From Acanthococcus lagerstroemiae (lineage: Eukaryota > Arthropoda > Insecta > Hemiptera > Eriococcidae): a stretch of 64,000 nucleotides of DNA. Shown piece by piece: positions 12,501 to 24,440 of the stretch. The position numbers were made by a program, and so were the translations under genes. A model generated the notes under the pieces. That model searched no databases. It was given only the letters and a program-made list of their open reading frames with translations, and was not told the DNA's origin. How positions within the stretch are numbered: the first letter of the stretch is position 1; the number at the start of each line of letters is the position of its first letter. The DNA is taken from assembly GCA_031841125.1 (NCBI GenBank), contig CM063114.1:9114001-9178000 (forward strand), in the 5' to 3' direction.

Positions 12501-14090
12501 TTTCACCTGATTTTTCGATTCGACACTCCAGGCATTCGTTACTGAATGTCTTGTTTGAGTCATCTAATTTTCTGATATGACATTTCACCTGTTTAGTTAA
12601 TCAGTCAGCTAAATGAGTAACCGGGTCAGGGAACAATTTGTGAATTCGACCTCACCATCTCCTCCCAACAAACACTCGGGATTGACGTAGAATTTGAGCT
12701 AATTTTTCAAGCCGATACTTCGGGCATTCAATTACTAAATTTGTTGTTCGAGTGAATCTGACTTTGGGTTTAATTTGATTTCCCCCGCCTCGTGGCATTA
12801 GGGGTTGAAGTACAAGTTCACCTCCTTTTTCGATTCAATACTCTGTGCATTCGGTTACTGAATTTGTTGTTCGAGTAAATCCGACTCTGGGAACAATTTC
12901 TTAATTCGACTCCCCGCCTCTCCCCTCGGTGACAATAGGGATGACATCAGAATTTAGCTAATTTTCTGGTATGATATTTCACTTGTTCACTGAATCAGCT
13001 GGCTTTCTGAACAACCGAGTTATGGAAAAATTTATTTATTTATTTATAAGCTTTACACGGCCATATGGCTATTTACGGGAGACGGGGGGGGGATACAAAA
13101 GTAGGAAACTATTAACTATTTAAAAACAATAACATATAAACTGTAAATAAGAGGCAAACAGACAGATACGAGGAGAGGGAGGGGGAGTGAGAGATGTGAA
13201 TTCAACACACCCCCTCTCCCCTAAGGCACTAGGGGTTGACGAAAAATTTCACCCAATTCTTCGATTCGATACTCCAGGCATTCAATTACAGGATTTCTCG
13301 TTTGAGTAAATCCAATTGGGGGAACAATTTTTCAATTTGACTTCCCCGCGCCTCACGGTGGCAATACGGATGACATCAGAATAACCTAATTTTCTGATAC
13401 GATACTTCATTTGTTTACTTAATTAGTTTGCTAAATGAATAACCGAGTTTGGGAACATTATTTGTGAATTCGACCCTCCCCCCACCGGTGACACTGGGGG
13501 TTGGCATTTTTCGATTCGATACTCCGTACATTCGATTAATAAGTTTGTTGTCTGAGTGAGTAAATCCGACTTTCGGAACAATTTTATAGTTCGACTCTCT
13601 TCGATAGCAACACTGATGACATCCACTAGGTGGAGCCCATGGTAATGCACGCATGCTCCCCAGACAACGTACCCCTGGCTTCGGAAACTATTCTTTCGAG
13701 TAGCGCATTCGTGACCAGGGGGAGCCGGATGATATCAGAATTCACCCAATTTTCTCATTTCTCAAGTAATGAATTATGAGCTCGCGGGGCCAGACATTCG
13801 ACGCTGGGAGCACTGTTTGAATTCGACCCCCTTACGATGGCACCACAGATGATTTCAAAATTGACCTAATTTTTCTAAAAACGATACTTCATTTACTCGA
13901 TTAATGTTTTTCCTTAGTGAATCTGATTCGGCGAATTTCCGGATTTTGACATTCCCCTCCTTACCCACCGGCACCAACGGTTGACATACATGTGAATTAT
14001 TTTTCGATACGGAACTTCATTTACAGGTTTTCGTAATCACAGAATCGGGGAGGGGGGATTTCAAATCGAAGCTTCTAGAGTGACTATAGA
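9600..14090 (+). repeat. degenerate satellite array, forward orientation
   Basis: More than 25 diverged units with a spacing mostly of 110-139 bases. A unit runs roughly: 'ttcgatacgatacttcattt', 'cgattaataagtttgct', 'gagtgaatccgatttt', 'gggaacaattt', 'gaattcgacccctccccc', 'tggcactaggggttgac' and an A-rich link to the next unit. From about 11.9 to 13.6 kb two unit types alternate, giving a dimer of about 265 bases. C-runs of 10-13 sit at the same place in several units. The array is interrupted at 11090-11530 and 13030-13196. Confidence 0.9.
13030..13196. mobile_element. insertion inside the satellite
   Basis: Sequence foreign to the array starts at a TTTA run and continues 'aagctttacacggccatatg', a G9 tract and a purine-rich tail, before the satellite resumes with 'gtgaattcaacac'. 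The structure resembles a short retroelement or simple-repeat insertion. I cannot assign a class. Confidence 0.45.
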
Positions 14091-14125
14091 GTTGACATGA
14101 AACCGGCCTCATTTCTTCGACATAG

Positions 14126-14640
14126 TGGCACTTCAGAGCATAAGGTCCTACTTGGTCAATATGGAGTTACGAGTACCAGCGTATACTAGATAAAATTTCT
14201 AACAAAATGAGACCTAGCAGAGCTCTCTAGCTCCAAAATTTCTCGAGATACGGCTACAGTTGAGATTTCAAAAAATCTGACTTTGAGAAGAATGCACACT
14301 AAAAAGGTTCAAAAAAACGAAAAACCACAAATTCAAAGTGGCATATCTCTGAGACAAATAAAGCTAGAGAGCACCGCGGGGTCTCATTCTGTCAGAAATT
14401 TTACATAGAATTTCGTCGGCAAAGTGGGGTCTTCTGAGTTGAATTTTCAAACTGAGCTGAGTGGGGGCAAAACAGAGAGGAGACGAACGAAGGCAAACAG
14501 AGGAAAACGGATAACGCCATTCGAAAAAGTAGGGCTTATTCAACCAAGCCCGATTTCGACAGTTTCGAACTTGATTCACAAAAATCGCCTATCTCAAAAC
14601 TAAGATCGACAAAGTGGGACCTTATTCGCAGCACTGCACA
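14126..14640. mobile_element. foldback element with long inverted arms
   Basis: The outer ends are inverted ('gcataaggtcctacttggtc' at 14147 against 'gacaaagtgggaccttattc' at 14608). Inner arms 14188-14259 and 14340-14411 are inverted copies built around 'aaaatttct', 'aatgagacc', 'gctctctagct' and 'gagata'. The RNA or single strand could form a long imperfect hairpin. It abuts the end of the forward satellite array. I see no coding capacity. A MITE or foldback transposon is the likeliest class. Confidence 0.7.
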
Positions 14641-16340
14641 TTCATAGCTTTTCTAGATCACCGAATTCAATGTTAAGGACGACTTTCAAACACCAGAATT
14701 TGGTCGAGATGGGTAAAACTGCTGCTGGCGAGTACCAGACCGGACCACAGCAAACCCGGGCATGCAAAATGGGAGTAAGGGTGCCTCTGAGTGGAATGGA
14801 AGCGACTTCGCACAAGAACGTGACGAGCAACCTTGTTCACCTCTCTTTGTTTCTTCAGATCCAGAAAACTGGTAACGAATGCCTCCACTCTGTGTGCCTG
14901 ATTCGAGTAATCATCGGGCGGAAAGTTCGCTCGGAAGGAAAAAATATTTCGGGAGTACAATCTCGCGAAATTTGCATTCCGTCTGCGGGTACAAAGAATC
15001 CGAAATGTATTGAAACTGTCGATGATCGTTGTATAACGCCGAGACCGGGTACCGTTCATTATAGATGTTTCGAGGAAACCAGTTTATCGATTTCTAGCAT
15101 TTTTTAAATGAAAGTAATGGAGAGGAATGATAGCGAATAAGACAATCGAAGATAAATGGTTTAATCTTTCACGTTTTTTTTTTCTTCTTCATTCTTTTTT
15201 CTCTAATAAATCGAGAAGAGACCGAAATGTACACCCATTAAATTAAATGGGTCGCAGATGATCGGCGCTAAAAGGCAGAAAAAGTCAACAATAGGTGTTC
15301 TCTCGTTTTCAGCTGTCGAATAGTCTGTATTTTAGTGTGTCGTAAAGGTACTACACATTTTTGGCTAACGAGCTGGCTCGGGAAAACAACCCTTAACGCC
15401 GCGGTTTAATGTAACAGCAGATACGCGGTTGTAATTTATTAATCAAAATATAGTCGACGTCGATTAGTGGTCGAGGTGCTAATCGGTCACTCGTGGTCAT
15501 TTATTAGTCGGTTCGATTAATAATCTCGAAAAGCGAATTATAATGTCATCTCGTAAACCAGTTTTCCAGATCAACGCCTTCCAGAAAATACTCGCTACGA
15601 ACATCATAATTGGCGCGAACTAGATCATTAAAATACAACAGGGTGCTTATGCATACGTTCTTATTCAGAATACTGGAACTACGTAGTTTAAAAAAAAAAT
15701 AGAGTTATATGGCTTTTGTTTTCCCAAGTTATAGTAGGGTTATCTGTCATCAAGTATGACAGACAAACAACAAACCCAATTCCAGGGCAGTACATATTTT
15801 ATGGGTTTCAAAATGAAAACATCTTGTTGTTAGTTTAGTTGTGGTAAACTTTTCGAGTGTGTTTTTACAATCGGTTTGCTCGGTTACGCGTCGGTGATTA
15901 ATTATCGCAGGTACATAATTACTAGTATTTAGAACACGATGTTATATCAGTAATTTTTTTTGTTTGTCAAATTCGATTAGGCCGACAGAAGTGGGGATGT
16001 TTACTCGGGAGGAATACAAAAGGAAGATAAGGGTGTAGTCAATTACACCTACTCTCGGAACAATGCTACCGATGAACGGGTGTCCACATCCCTCGCTTTT
16101 CTCGGTTCTGAATTCACGAAGTTCGTATCCGGATAAATTATTCGGGTTTTCGTGGAAATACCAGTTGACTCGATTTTCTTTCCGGAATCAGATAACGGCG
16201 GATTTTAGAGGACCATTTTTCAACCAAAGAATGTCAATGCTGACCTTGCCCATGGTAAACTTGACAGATTGTATTGTATATATGATACCGGCGATATCTT
16301 AAGAGAGGTTTGGAAACGAAAAAACTGGCCCGAAATGTTA
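14641..16340. other. unique spacer between the two satellite arrays
   Basis: Open frames of 145 codons (+, 14670-15107) and 128 codons (-, 14673-15059) overlap on opposite strands. Neither shows a family motif, so at most one could be coding. AT-rich regulatory-looking sequence follows at 15380-15560, but nothing decisive. Confidence 0.35.
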
Positions 16341-17210
16341 GTAATCAATTTATAGGTCTAATTTCATGAAGCTACTTCCAAGACTACTCAGTGGAATCGG
16401 ATCCAAAAATCCCCTCCAGAATCCGATTAGGAGCCTTGTGAAATAATCAAATACGATATTAACAAAATGAGTCCATTCTCGCGTCAATCCCCACTGGTAC
16501 CATTAGAGGGGATGAATGCCAAATCACTCACAAAACCGAATTCGAGGACCAAAATCAGATTTCGAGTCCTGGATAGTAAATAAATCGAATACCGTATCGA
16601 CAGCAATGGGTCAATTCTCATGTCAACACCCAGTGGTGTATTTCAGAGACTGGCGGATCCACAAATCACTCACAAAATCGAATTCAAGGACCAGAATCGG
16701 ATTTAGTCTTGGGAAATAAATCAAATACCATATCGACAAAATGAGTCGATTCTCAAGTCAGTCCCCTATGGTGCCATTAAGAAAGAGGGGATGGATGCAG
16801 AAATCACTCACAAGATCAAATTCAAGGACTAAAGTCAGATTTCGAGTCTTGGACAATAAATAAATGGAATACCATATCGACAAAATAGGTCAATTCTCAT
16901 GTTAATCCTCTCTGGTGCCACTCAGAGAGAGTAGATATAGAAATCACACCCAAAACCAAATTCAGGGACCAAAATCGGATTTTGAGACCTAGAAAATAAA
17001 TAAATCGAATAGGTACCGTATCGACAGAAATGGGTCAATTCTCATGTCAATCCCCAGTGGTGTACTTCAGAGATGTGCGGATCCACAAATCACTCACAAA
17101 ATCAAATTCAAGGACCAAAATCAGATTTCGAGTCTCAGAAAATAAATCGAATACCACATAGAAAAAAGGGGTCGATATTCAAACCAGTCCCCTCTGGTGC
17201 CATTCAGAAA

Positions 17211-17545
17211 GAGGGTGTCTACGTAATTTGGAAAATCAAAATACTTTGATTTTTATTTGACTATAAATTTGACTTTATAAGAATTGCGAAGAGGCGCACC
17301 TTATGCAGGAATGTACCAAGCGCTAAATCACATTACTCACATTGCCACAATTATAATCTGACATCATCATAATATTTTTCACCTAACTAAAATGAAAAGA
17401 TGGAATAAAACTTTTTACCTCTAGCTTTGTTATTTTTTAGTTCCTTCATTGTTCCTAGTCATTCATATAATCAACATTACTTGACCTAAGACAGAATTTT
17501 GAGAAAATATACTTTACTTTACCACTTGACTCTGTAGACACCCTG
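17211..17545. mobile_element. hAT-type MITE inside the satellite
   Basis: A 335-bp insertion has the left end GAGGGTGTCTACG and the right end GTAGACACCCTG, matching the ends of the element at 698-1042. AGAAA flanks both sides (17206-17210 and 17546-17550), but a full 8-bp duplication is not visible. The interior is AT-rich and non-coding. Confidence 0.65.
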
Positions 17546-18261
17546 AGAAATCACTCACAAAATCGAATTAAAGACCAAAATCGGATTTCGAGTCCTGGAT
17601 AGTAAATAAATCGAATACCATATCGACAAAATGGATCAATTCTCATGTTTACCCTCTTCGGGTGCCATTCAGAGAGGGTAGATCTATAAATCACACACAA
17701 AACCAAATTCAGGGGCTAGAATCGGATTTTGAGACCTAGAAAATAAATAAATCGAATACTATATCGAAAAAATTAGTCAATTTTCAAGTCAGTCCCCTCT
17801 GGTGCCATTCAGAGAGAGAGGCGGCGGATACAAAAATCACTCACAAAATCGAATTCAAGAACAAGAATCGGATTTAGAGTCCGGGGAAATAAATCAATCA
17901 AATACTAAATCGATAATATGGGTCAATTCTCATGTCAATCCCCTAGAAATCACTCAGAAAATCGAACATCATATTGACAAGAAAGGGTCAATTCTCGTAT
18001 CAATCCCCACTGATGCCATTCAGAGGGGATAGATGCAGAAATCACTCACAAAATCAAGTTCAGGGACCAAAATCGGATTTAGTGTCCTGAAAAATAAAAA
18101 ATCGAATACCATATCGACAGAAATGGGTCAGTTCTCGTTTAAGTCCCTACTGGTGCCATTCAGAAAGGATGGATGCAGAAATCACTCAAAAACCAAATTC
18201 AGAGGCCAGAATCGGATTTCAACACTGAGAAATAAATAAACCGGATACCATATCGACAACA

Positions 18262-18590
18262 TTCCAAGAGCTGCTGCAGCTGCTGCGGATCCCCTGGCCG
18301 GGCTCACCCCACCATTATCACCTTCCTGTGTCGCCGCACGTACTAAGACGAGGAATTGAGGGAGGAAGGAAGGAAGGGCACCCCTGTTTGGTGCACCCGA
18401 ATTCCAGGTTAATGCTGGGTGAGCGTTGCCTTGGTCAGTAGGGTGTCCCACAAAGCGGAGAGGCGAAATGGGAGCTCGGGCCAGCCTCAGTGCCTCCCTC
18501 TGGTCACTGATGGGATACTTGAGAGAGTAGTTTCTGGTATCAGGAGTGCAGTATTTCGGGAGTCAATTTGGCATGCCAAACATATCGACA
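18262..18590 (+). repeat. insertion with copy 2 of the dispersed repeat
   Basis: GC-rich sequence unlike the surrounding satellite. From 18473 it holds a copy of the window-wide dispersed repeat ('gggccagcct', 'ctggtcactgat', 'gagagtagtttc', 'ttggcatgcc'). The left part has CTG/CAG triplets that encode a short alanine run on the minus strand, which I regard as chance. Confidence 0.6.
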
Positions 18591-18870
18591 AAATAAGTCA
18601 ATTCTCGTGTCAATGTCCTTTGGTGCCACTTAGAGAGGAGTAGATCCAAAAATCACTCACAAAATCAAATTCACGGATCGGATTTAGTCCTGGGAAATAG
18701 ATAAATCGAATATCAAATCGACAAAATTGGTTAATTCTCGCGTCAATTCCCTGTGGTGCCATTCCGGAAGGGGTGGATCCAGAAATGACAAAATCAAATT
18801 CAGTGACCCTGAGAATCTATAAATCAAGGGCAATGTTGAAAAAGGACATGACTTCTGTTAAAGCCTCCCT

Positions 18871-20301
18871 TTGGAGCCGGACCATTAACCGGAGCTGTTT
18901 CAGTAAAGTATTTCATCAACCCCATCCATACCCAAAATCAGAAAAATGAGGTCAATAGTTTTTCTTTTTCTTGTTTCTATTTGAAGAAAATCCGTAGTAG
19001 ATGAGTCAGTCTTTACCAAAAATTCAGGAAATCCTAAAGACCCAGTTAAAAATACTGAAATAAGTTTTTCTTTTTTATTGATTTTCAACTAAATTTCAGT
19101 CGGGATTTTTAGTGTTTACTCCCTCCCCCAACAAGTTCTTTGTGCTGCTGCCATCTTAGAAAATTTCTAAAATAACATTATCAAGAATTGAATAAAAAAA
19201 TTTCATTCATGATATCAGAACTTGCCCTGAAAAAATAGGGCTAGCAATTGGCGTCAAAATCGGTATCTTGCAAACAGTCATTGACACCGAAGGATGACTT
19301 TTGAGCTCCATCGTCTTATTTCAAAAAATAAAAGAAAACGAAACACCATCAAGGTCATATCGACGATGGAGGGATGTCGTTCACTCTTTCAAAAGTCGAC
19401 ACTCGGCAAGTTTTAGTAACTAGTCGGCAAAATGAAGAAAGTGAGGACTTTTTAAGGTTTCAACGGAAATGTTTTACATTTTGCTATCTACCCTCTCTCT
19501 ACCTTCCAGCCCAATAAGAGTCAATCCTGAAAATTTTGATTGACAATACCCAACAACTGTGATCTATGGACTTAAGGCAACTGAGCCCTTAGCCATCGAG
19601 CGTCAATTCCCAGTACGAACATATGGCAGGTGCACTTAACTCCCAATAATTGTGGTTTATGGACACTTGAATGTCTGGACTCAGCTAACAATAGGTTCTC
19701 CCGAAATTGTCATGAAAGCCCCTTTCTCCTCCTAATGCTAACCCCCTTCCCTTTAAGTGATTGCGTACATTATGAACGGTCCTTCATCACCAACACTGAT
19801 TGAAGTCCTCTCTCCCCGCGGGTCTGATATAGTATTTAGATAGTTGTCTGCCAAGGTTCGAACAAATGCGAAATTTCTTAGGACCCTCACACCGAGCACT
19901 TACTGAAATAATCCTTCAAATGGTTGTAATCGTTAAATACATCTAAAATGTTTGCTCTTGTGCTAATTAGTAATACTACATGCCCAGGCTGCTGTCAGGA
20001 CATTACCTATACTTGTTTCTTCATACCACAATTTCTACCATTTAAAAATCACAAATCTTGTTAGGGTGTATACTGTATAGCGGGGTAGGTATGCCAAATG
20101 GACCTTTGTGACACCGCACCTTGGGCCCTGGAATTCACCCTTTGAGGTAGTGCATTCCGTAAGATAAAAGTGCAAGAGCTTATTCGATTCACGGATGAAG
20201 TTATCAACGTTCGCATTTTCTCAGGGGAGGGGGGCAATTCAGTCGACGAACTCGAAACAATAGTTTCTTGTTAAATTTCAGAGTACGTAGGTTTTAGTTA
20301 A
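18871..20301. other. no gene recognised
   Basis: AT-rich sequence without motif, exon or repeat that I can support. Confidence 0.4.
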
Positions 20302-20919
20302 CCCTTGAATGCCACTCTGGGTGAAATTCACTAAAATCGTGATAGGCAACCTCACCGGCGCGGTATGTGCTGCAGTATCTCCCTGAACGTTGGGGCGCAA
20401 AACACTCGCTAATGATACGCTTCCGAACCGCCATAAATTGGGCAGATATACCCAATTCAGGGGTTTTCAAAAAAAAAATTTACGTGCTTCTGAAATATTG
20501 AGTTTCTGGGCATTTCGGGCATAATAGTAGAAATTGGTAATTCACTTTCGCATGACTTTCCATGTTGTAAAGAGGTTTATTTTGACCAGTAGTCTCGCAC
20601 AATATTATGGTTTCTCTCAAAATTAGCTAAATATTGAAATTCCGGGATTCCTATTTTTTTTTTTTAGATATCAATTAAAACTTTTAAAAAAATCATAATT
20701 GAGCTTTTCTATCGGCTGGTTGTACATCCCTAATAATTTTTAAAGAAATAACAACGAACATGATATATTCTAAAGAGAGTAAAGAAATACTAAGTATTAC
20801 CTAGTAATGATTTGGAGAAAATCTTTAACATATCGTTCACTCCATGCTTAAAAATACCATTTTAGTGAATTTCACTAAGAGTGGCGTTTACATAACAAAA
20901 TATACGTGGCAATGCAGGG
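20302..20919. mobile_element. piggyBac-type MITE
   Basis: A 618-bp element bounded by TTAA on both sides (20298-20301 and 20920-20923), the invariable piggyBac target duplication. Both ends start CCCT and continue with a related sequence: 'tgaatgccactctgggtgaa' at the left, and complementary 'gccactcttagtgaaattca' in the right arm after a short insertion. There is no transposase frame, so it would depend on one encoded elsewhere. Confidence 0.85.
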
Positions 20920-22520
20920 TTAATAAAGAAAAATTGAGAAGGAGTGAAGGGGAGAAGCTACCAACCAAGTTAGCAGGGGTAGGAACGCCATTCACAGCTA
21001 CTGATCTTCTCCGTACAAACACGAATGTTAGATCCTTCTAGTTGTTGACTTTTATGAACAAACATTTTATAAAATCCGGTTACAAAGTGAAACCTAATTC
21101 GTTGATCTCCTTCAGATACTGAAATAGGCAATAATTTGCACACGGGCTGAACTGCTACCGGCTCTAGAGTTATAACGATCGCAGGTATTGCGACTTTTCA
21201 GAAGACGAAAAGGATTGAGAGAAATCAAAATGTCAACTATGGCAGAAACTTTTTGACAGTGGTGGTGAGGAGAGGCGGGGGAAAGCGAATATAAAGGGTG
21301 GTACATTTCGAAGTAATCGGCCGAAAGAGTTTAAAAAGTTGTCGAGATGCAATATTAGACAGTGTGCACCTAGAAATGTTCATTCAAGATCGCACAGTAG
21401 ACCACTCCAGACGGGGTAGAATCACCCAAATTTGGAAAAATTGGATTGCTCTCGAAAGTTGACGTTTCATACACCAATTGATTCGGCTTCATCTCCTGAT
21501 CACAAATACACTTGACTTTGGACTGTAGAGGACACCCAGTAGCAACTATTCGAATCAATAAAACTCGGGTTAGACACAGTCCTTCACCGATATTTCATCC
21601 GTGGTGCACTCTACGACCCAAAATTGGGTATGTTTGTAATCAGGAGATTGAGACGGTTCTGTTCATGTACAATAGCCTTTTCCTGAGGACATCCAGTCTT
21701 GTTTTGAGTTCCGTACGATTCGAGCCATTTCGCTGTTCACGACACGGAACATTTGAGGTAATTTTACAATGCTGAAGGTTTAGCCCTACGGATACTTTTC
21801 GCGAAAAGCCCTCTTCTAGCCCAATACCATCGACTCCCCGGTATCTTCCACGAACTCTGCACATCTGCAACCTCCGGAACGCTTCACCGGGGCACGATCG
21901 TCGACACTTCTACGGACGCAGGAAAAATCATCCACCTTTTCGAACTATCGTACACCACACTTTTGGTCACTGCCTCGCCAGTCACTTAGTCAAATACAGG
22001 GGCTTCCTGGCAGGAGACACGGGCGTCGCTCATTTGAATATTCGGCTGCGTTTCGCTCTTACTTGTTTTAAATGATTGGCGCGTTGTTAACACAGTGACT
22101 CTCAGCTGTCATTTTGGAAGCCGTGCGCGCACCCCCCAACGTCGGGCCATTCACTTTTTAATATTTGTGTAAGTATGTACTTCGTACAGTACCCAGCTGC
22201 CTCCACCAAATAATATGACACCCCTCTTCCATGGTCTGCCACCGTAATACAGGGTGGTTCGTATACGTACCACGTGCTACCGGTATTATAAAATGCTTTT
22301 GTATGGTACCATATATACATATACATTGTCCGTGCATTCAATGACTCGAATCCAGTACTACGCTTTTACTATTAAGCCCGAACATTTTGATACAGAGTAA
22401 CCACCGATCCACCTGGTCTTTTTTTTTTCTTTTTTTTTTTTCTAACACTGATATAAAGCGGCAATTTTATGCGTAAAGTGACAGGCGCTATAGAATTAAT
22501 CTGAGCATCTGGCATGTTCT
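20920..22520. other. no gene recognised
   Basis: No supported exon. A small imperfect inverted pair lies at about 21489-21518 and 21618-21650 ('tctcctgatcacaaat' and 'atttgtaatcaggaga'-like). This stretch lies downstream of the cyclin D 3' end. Confidence 0.4.
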
Positions 22521-22524
22521 ATTT

Positions 22525-22530
22525 TTTATT
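22525..22530 (-). terminator. candidate poly(A) signal of cyclin D
   Basis: AATAAA on the minus strand, about 60 bases after the stop codon at 22593-22591. T-rich plus-strand sequence around 22420-22580 gives an A-rich minus-strand 3' region. This is the closest canonical hexamer after the last exon. Confidence 0.5.
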
Positions 22531-22590
22531 GTTTTGCCTTTTAGGTATACCTAGTACTTTTTTTCTCTTTTTTTTTTAATTCGAAAATGT

Positions 22591-22953
22591 TCACCTATAT
22601 TCGAAGTGGAAGAAATCGGCGTAATTAATTGAAATTAAATCGAAATGAAAATGATTGTCGACATCCAACCCTTTTGAAATTCGAAGCGTGAAAATTGCTC
22701 GCACTTGACGCTGTTTACCTTTTCCCGCACTCCGATGAACTTTCACGCCTTTTCTCGTCTCTCGGGGTCTTCGATTTCTGGACACCAAGTTCACTCCGAG
22801 CACCAACCTCGACGAATCTGCTGTAGGCGTCGCGAGCACGTTCCCAGAATTTTTGACACTGCTGCCGCCGATCAACTTTTCTGCAAGCTCGTTGAGTGTC
22901 TCGAGCAACTGCATTCCGCGGATGGCTGGAATGCAGCCCTGGAATTCGGCGTG
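22591..22953 (-). CDS. CycD: cyclin D, last coding exon (C-terminal end)
   Basis: A phase-0 acceptor (ctgcag at 22959-22954) opens a frame that starts HAEFQGCIPAIRGM. This aligns with the CCND1 exon 5 start DCLRACQEQIEAL, one codon longer, including the cysteine and the amphipathic helix that ends the second cyclin fold. About 28 residues later comes ATPTAD (threonine codon at 22830-22828), like the TPTDV phosphodegron through which CCND1 is exported and destroyed. The frame then runs on through a basic region to TGA at 22593-22591. That gives 120 residues against 54 in human, so the tail may be spliced at AAAAG|GTAAAC near 22714 or be a real extension. The acceptor has a weak pyrimidine tract. 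Confidence 0.7.
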   Translation of the reverse strand, partial: HAEFQGCIPAIRGMQLLETLNELAEKLIGGSSVKNSGNVLATPTADSSRLVLGVNLVSRNRRPRETRKGVKVHRSAGKGKQRQVRAIFTLRISKGLDVDNHFHFDLISINYADFFHFEYR

Positions 22954-24440
22954 CTGCAGTTTTAATGGCTCGACTGCATCACGTACCGCCGATAATCATA
23001 ATTTCAGAGTAAGTTGCACCTAACTTTCGATTCCTGCGCTGGCTGCGGCCACAGCCGTATTTCCCTGAATTTGAATGACAAAAGAATTATACATGCACGA
23101 ATGATTTGCACGGGTGCGTAAACGTGTGTTTTCGAAGTTTATTAGTTTTCTGTGCTACACGTGATTTCCTGCGAACATATGAATCGTGTGCACACTTAAA
23201 CTGACCCCATTTTTCAGTATCTGCCGCAGATAATATACTTTTTTACGCCGCAGTAAAAATGTAACCGTATGATAAGGCAAAAACAAAACAGAAAAAAAAA
23301 ACTGCGTAAGGTAACTGGATGAAACATTACGGTAATTTCTATACAACGACCTATTGGATGCACGACGACTACGATACACAACACGAAAGAAGAGTAGAAA
23401 CCGTGAAACCCAGCTGTCGTATGTTGACTAGATATTCGAGAAATGTTTTGTTTTTGCTGCGCACAAAATTTTGACCCAAATATGCAAGTAGGCGAGAAAG
23501 CTTGAAATTTGGTCAAAAATATCGAGGCACATAGAGCATTAGCCTGAAATGAACCCCAGATATCAGTAACGTTCAAGGTTACTTTAGCTCTTACAAGAAC
23601 AGAGCTATGAGCATAGACTGGTTTTCTAAGCCGAGAGACACTTCAAAGTATTTCGCAGGGGTGAATATTAATAAGCTCAACTTTTAGTTCGGGGAGGTGG
23701 TGTTCCATATTATCTGTGGTGGATGAAATGGCGTATTTTTCCCAGTTCCTCAATTTGTAAGTCCGTCTATATCACAGGCTTGCAATGTCTCTCTATCTTT
23801 CAAGCAGGCAGCGCTCAACAGAATGCACTCAAGAGCCAAGATTACTCTCACTCTCGACATCTTACATCCAATAAGTCTTCATCCCTATGCCACACAGATC
23901 AAGCACCGACAGCTCAGATACAGCATACAAAGACTAACATCGATCCAGCTCACTAAATCCTGAACTTCATATAACAAGGTGTTTCATGAAAAAGCCACCT
24001 TTGATGTTCAAACGCCTGATGGAATCGATAATGGATGAGAAAAGCTCTTCAATCCAAGATTTTTCCGTGAGAAAATGTTTTTCCAGATAGGAGCCGCACG
24101 GGGGGGGGGGAGACTCGAACACCAACTTCAGGATTTCAAATACGAAAATGTCGAACAATTTGTGAAACTACGTGCTGTTTAGATCAACGATTTTGAATAT
24201 CACAGCATCAAATCAGCATTTCACCGTTCACATAGCCGATTCTGGACATTTCTTCAAATGGTTGATCTGATCTCCCCACCCTTCCACTTCAGATCTACGA
24301 AGCAGACTTTCAACTTCCAAACAACCAGAATTAAGTTAGCTTGAAAAATCGAATAAGTATCGCAGTTAGATTCGGATATTCCATTAAATTTTCAGTCCGC
24401 GCCTCCGCTTATGATTCGCTACCCTAAACTTGTTGCAATC

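Larger units (their letters stand above)
16340..18870 (-). repeat. satellite array, reverse orientation
   Basis: Units about 138-146 bases apart read 'aaatcactcacaaaatcgaa', 'ttcaaggaccaaaatcggat', 'aaataaatcgaat', 'accatatcgacaaaatgggt', 'caattctcatgtcaatcccc' and 'tctggtgccattcagaga'. The reverse complement follows the same order of blocks as the array at 9600-14090 (tcggattt, taatcgaat, tatcga, gtcaacccc, gtgcca, cgaattcaa), so the two arrays are one superfamily in opposite orientations. Insertions at 17211-17545 and about 18262-18590 interrupt it. Confidence 0.85.

Noticed and set aside
14670..15107. 145-codon plus-strand frame with a 128-codon frame opposite
   Set aside because: No conserved motif on either strand and no convincing splice sites.
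18182..18451. Minus-strand frame with an alanine run
   Set aside because: Produced by CTG/CAG triplets in an insertion within satellite DNA; no other coding sign.
23030..23075. Minus-strand 'GNTAVAAASAGIES' after an acceptor-like ttcag, resembling the IAAAS block of cyclin exon 4 and in frame with exon 5
   Set aside because: Two stops lie between it and exon 5, the phase does not fit exon 3, and the candidate at 27068-27179 fits phase and pattern better.
23400..23576. Minus-strand 'KFQAFSPTCIFGSKFCAQ', similar to the KFxxYSP block of cyclin D
   Set aside because: The only good acceptor is phase 0, the exon 3 donor is phase 1, and the following residues do not match the family.
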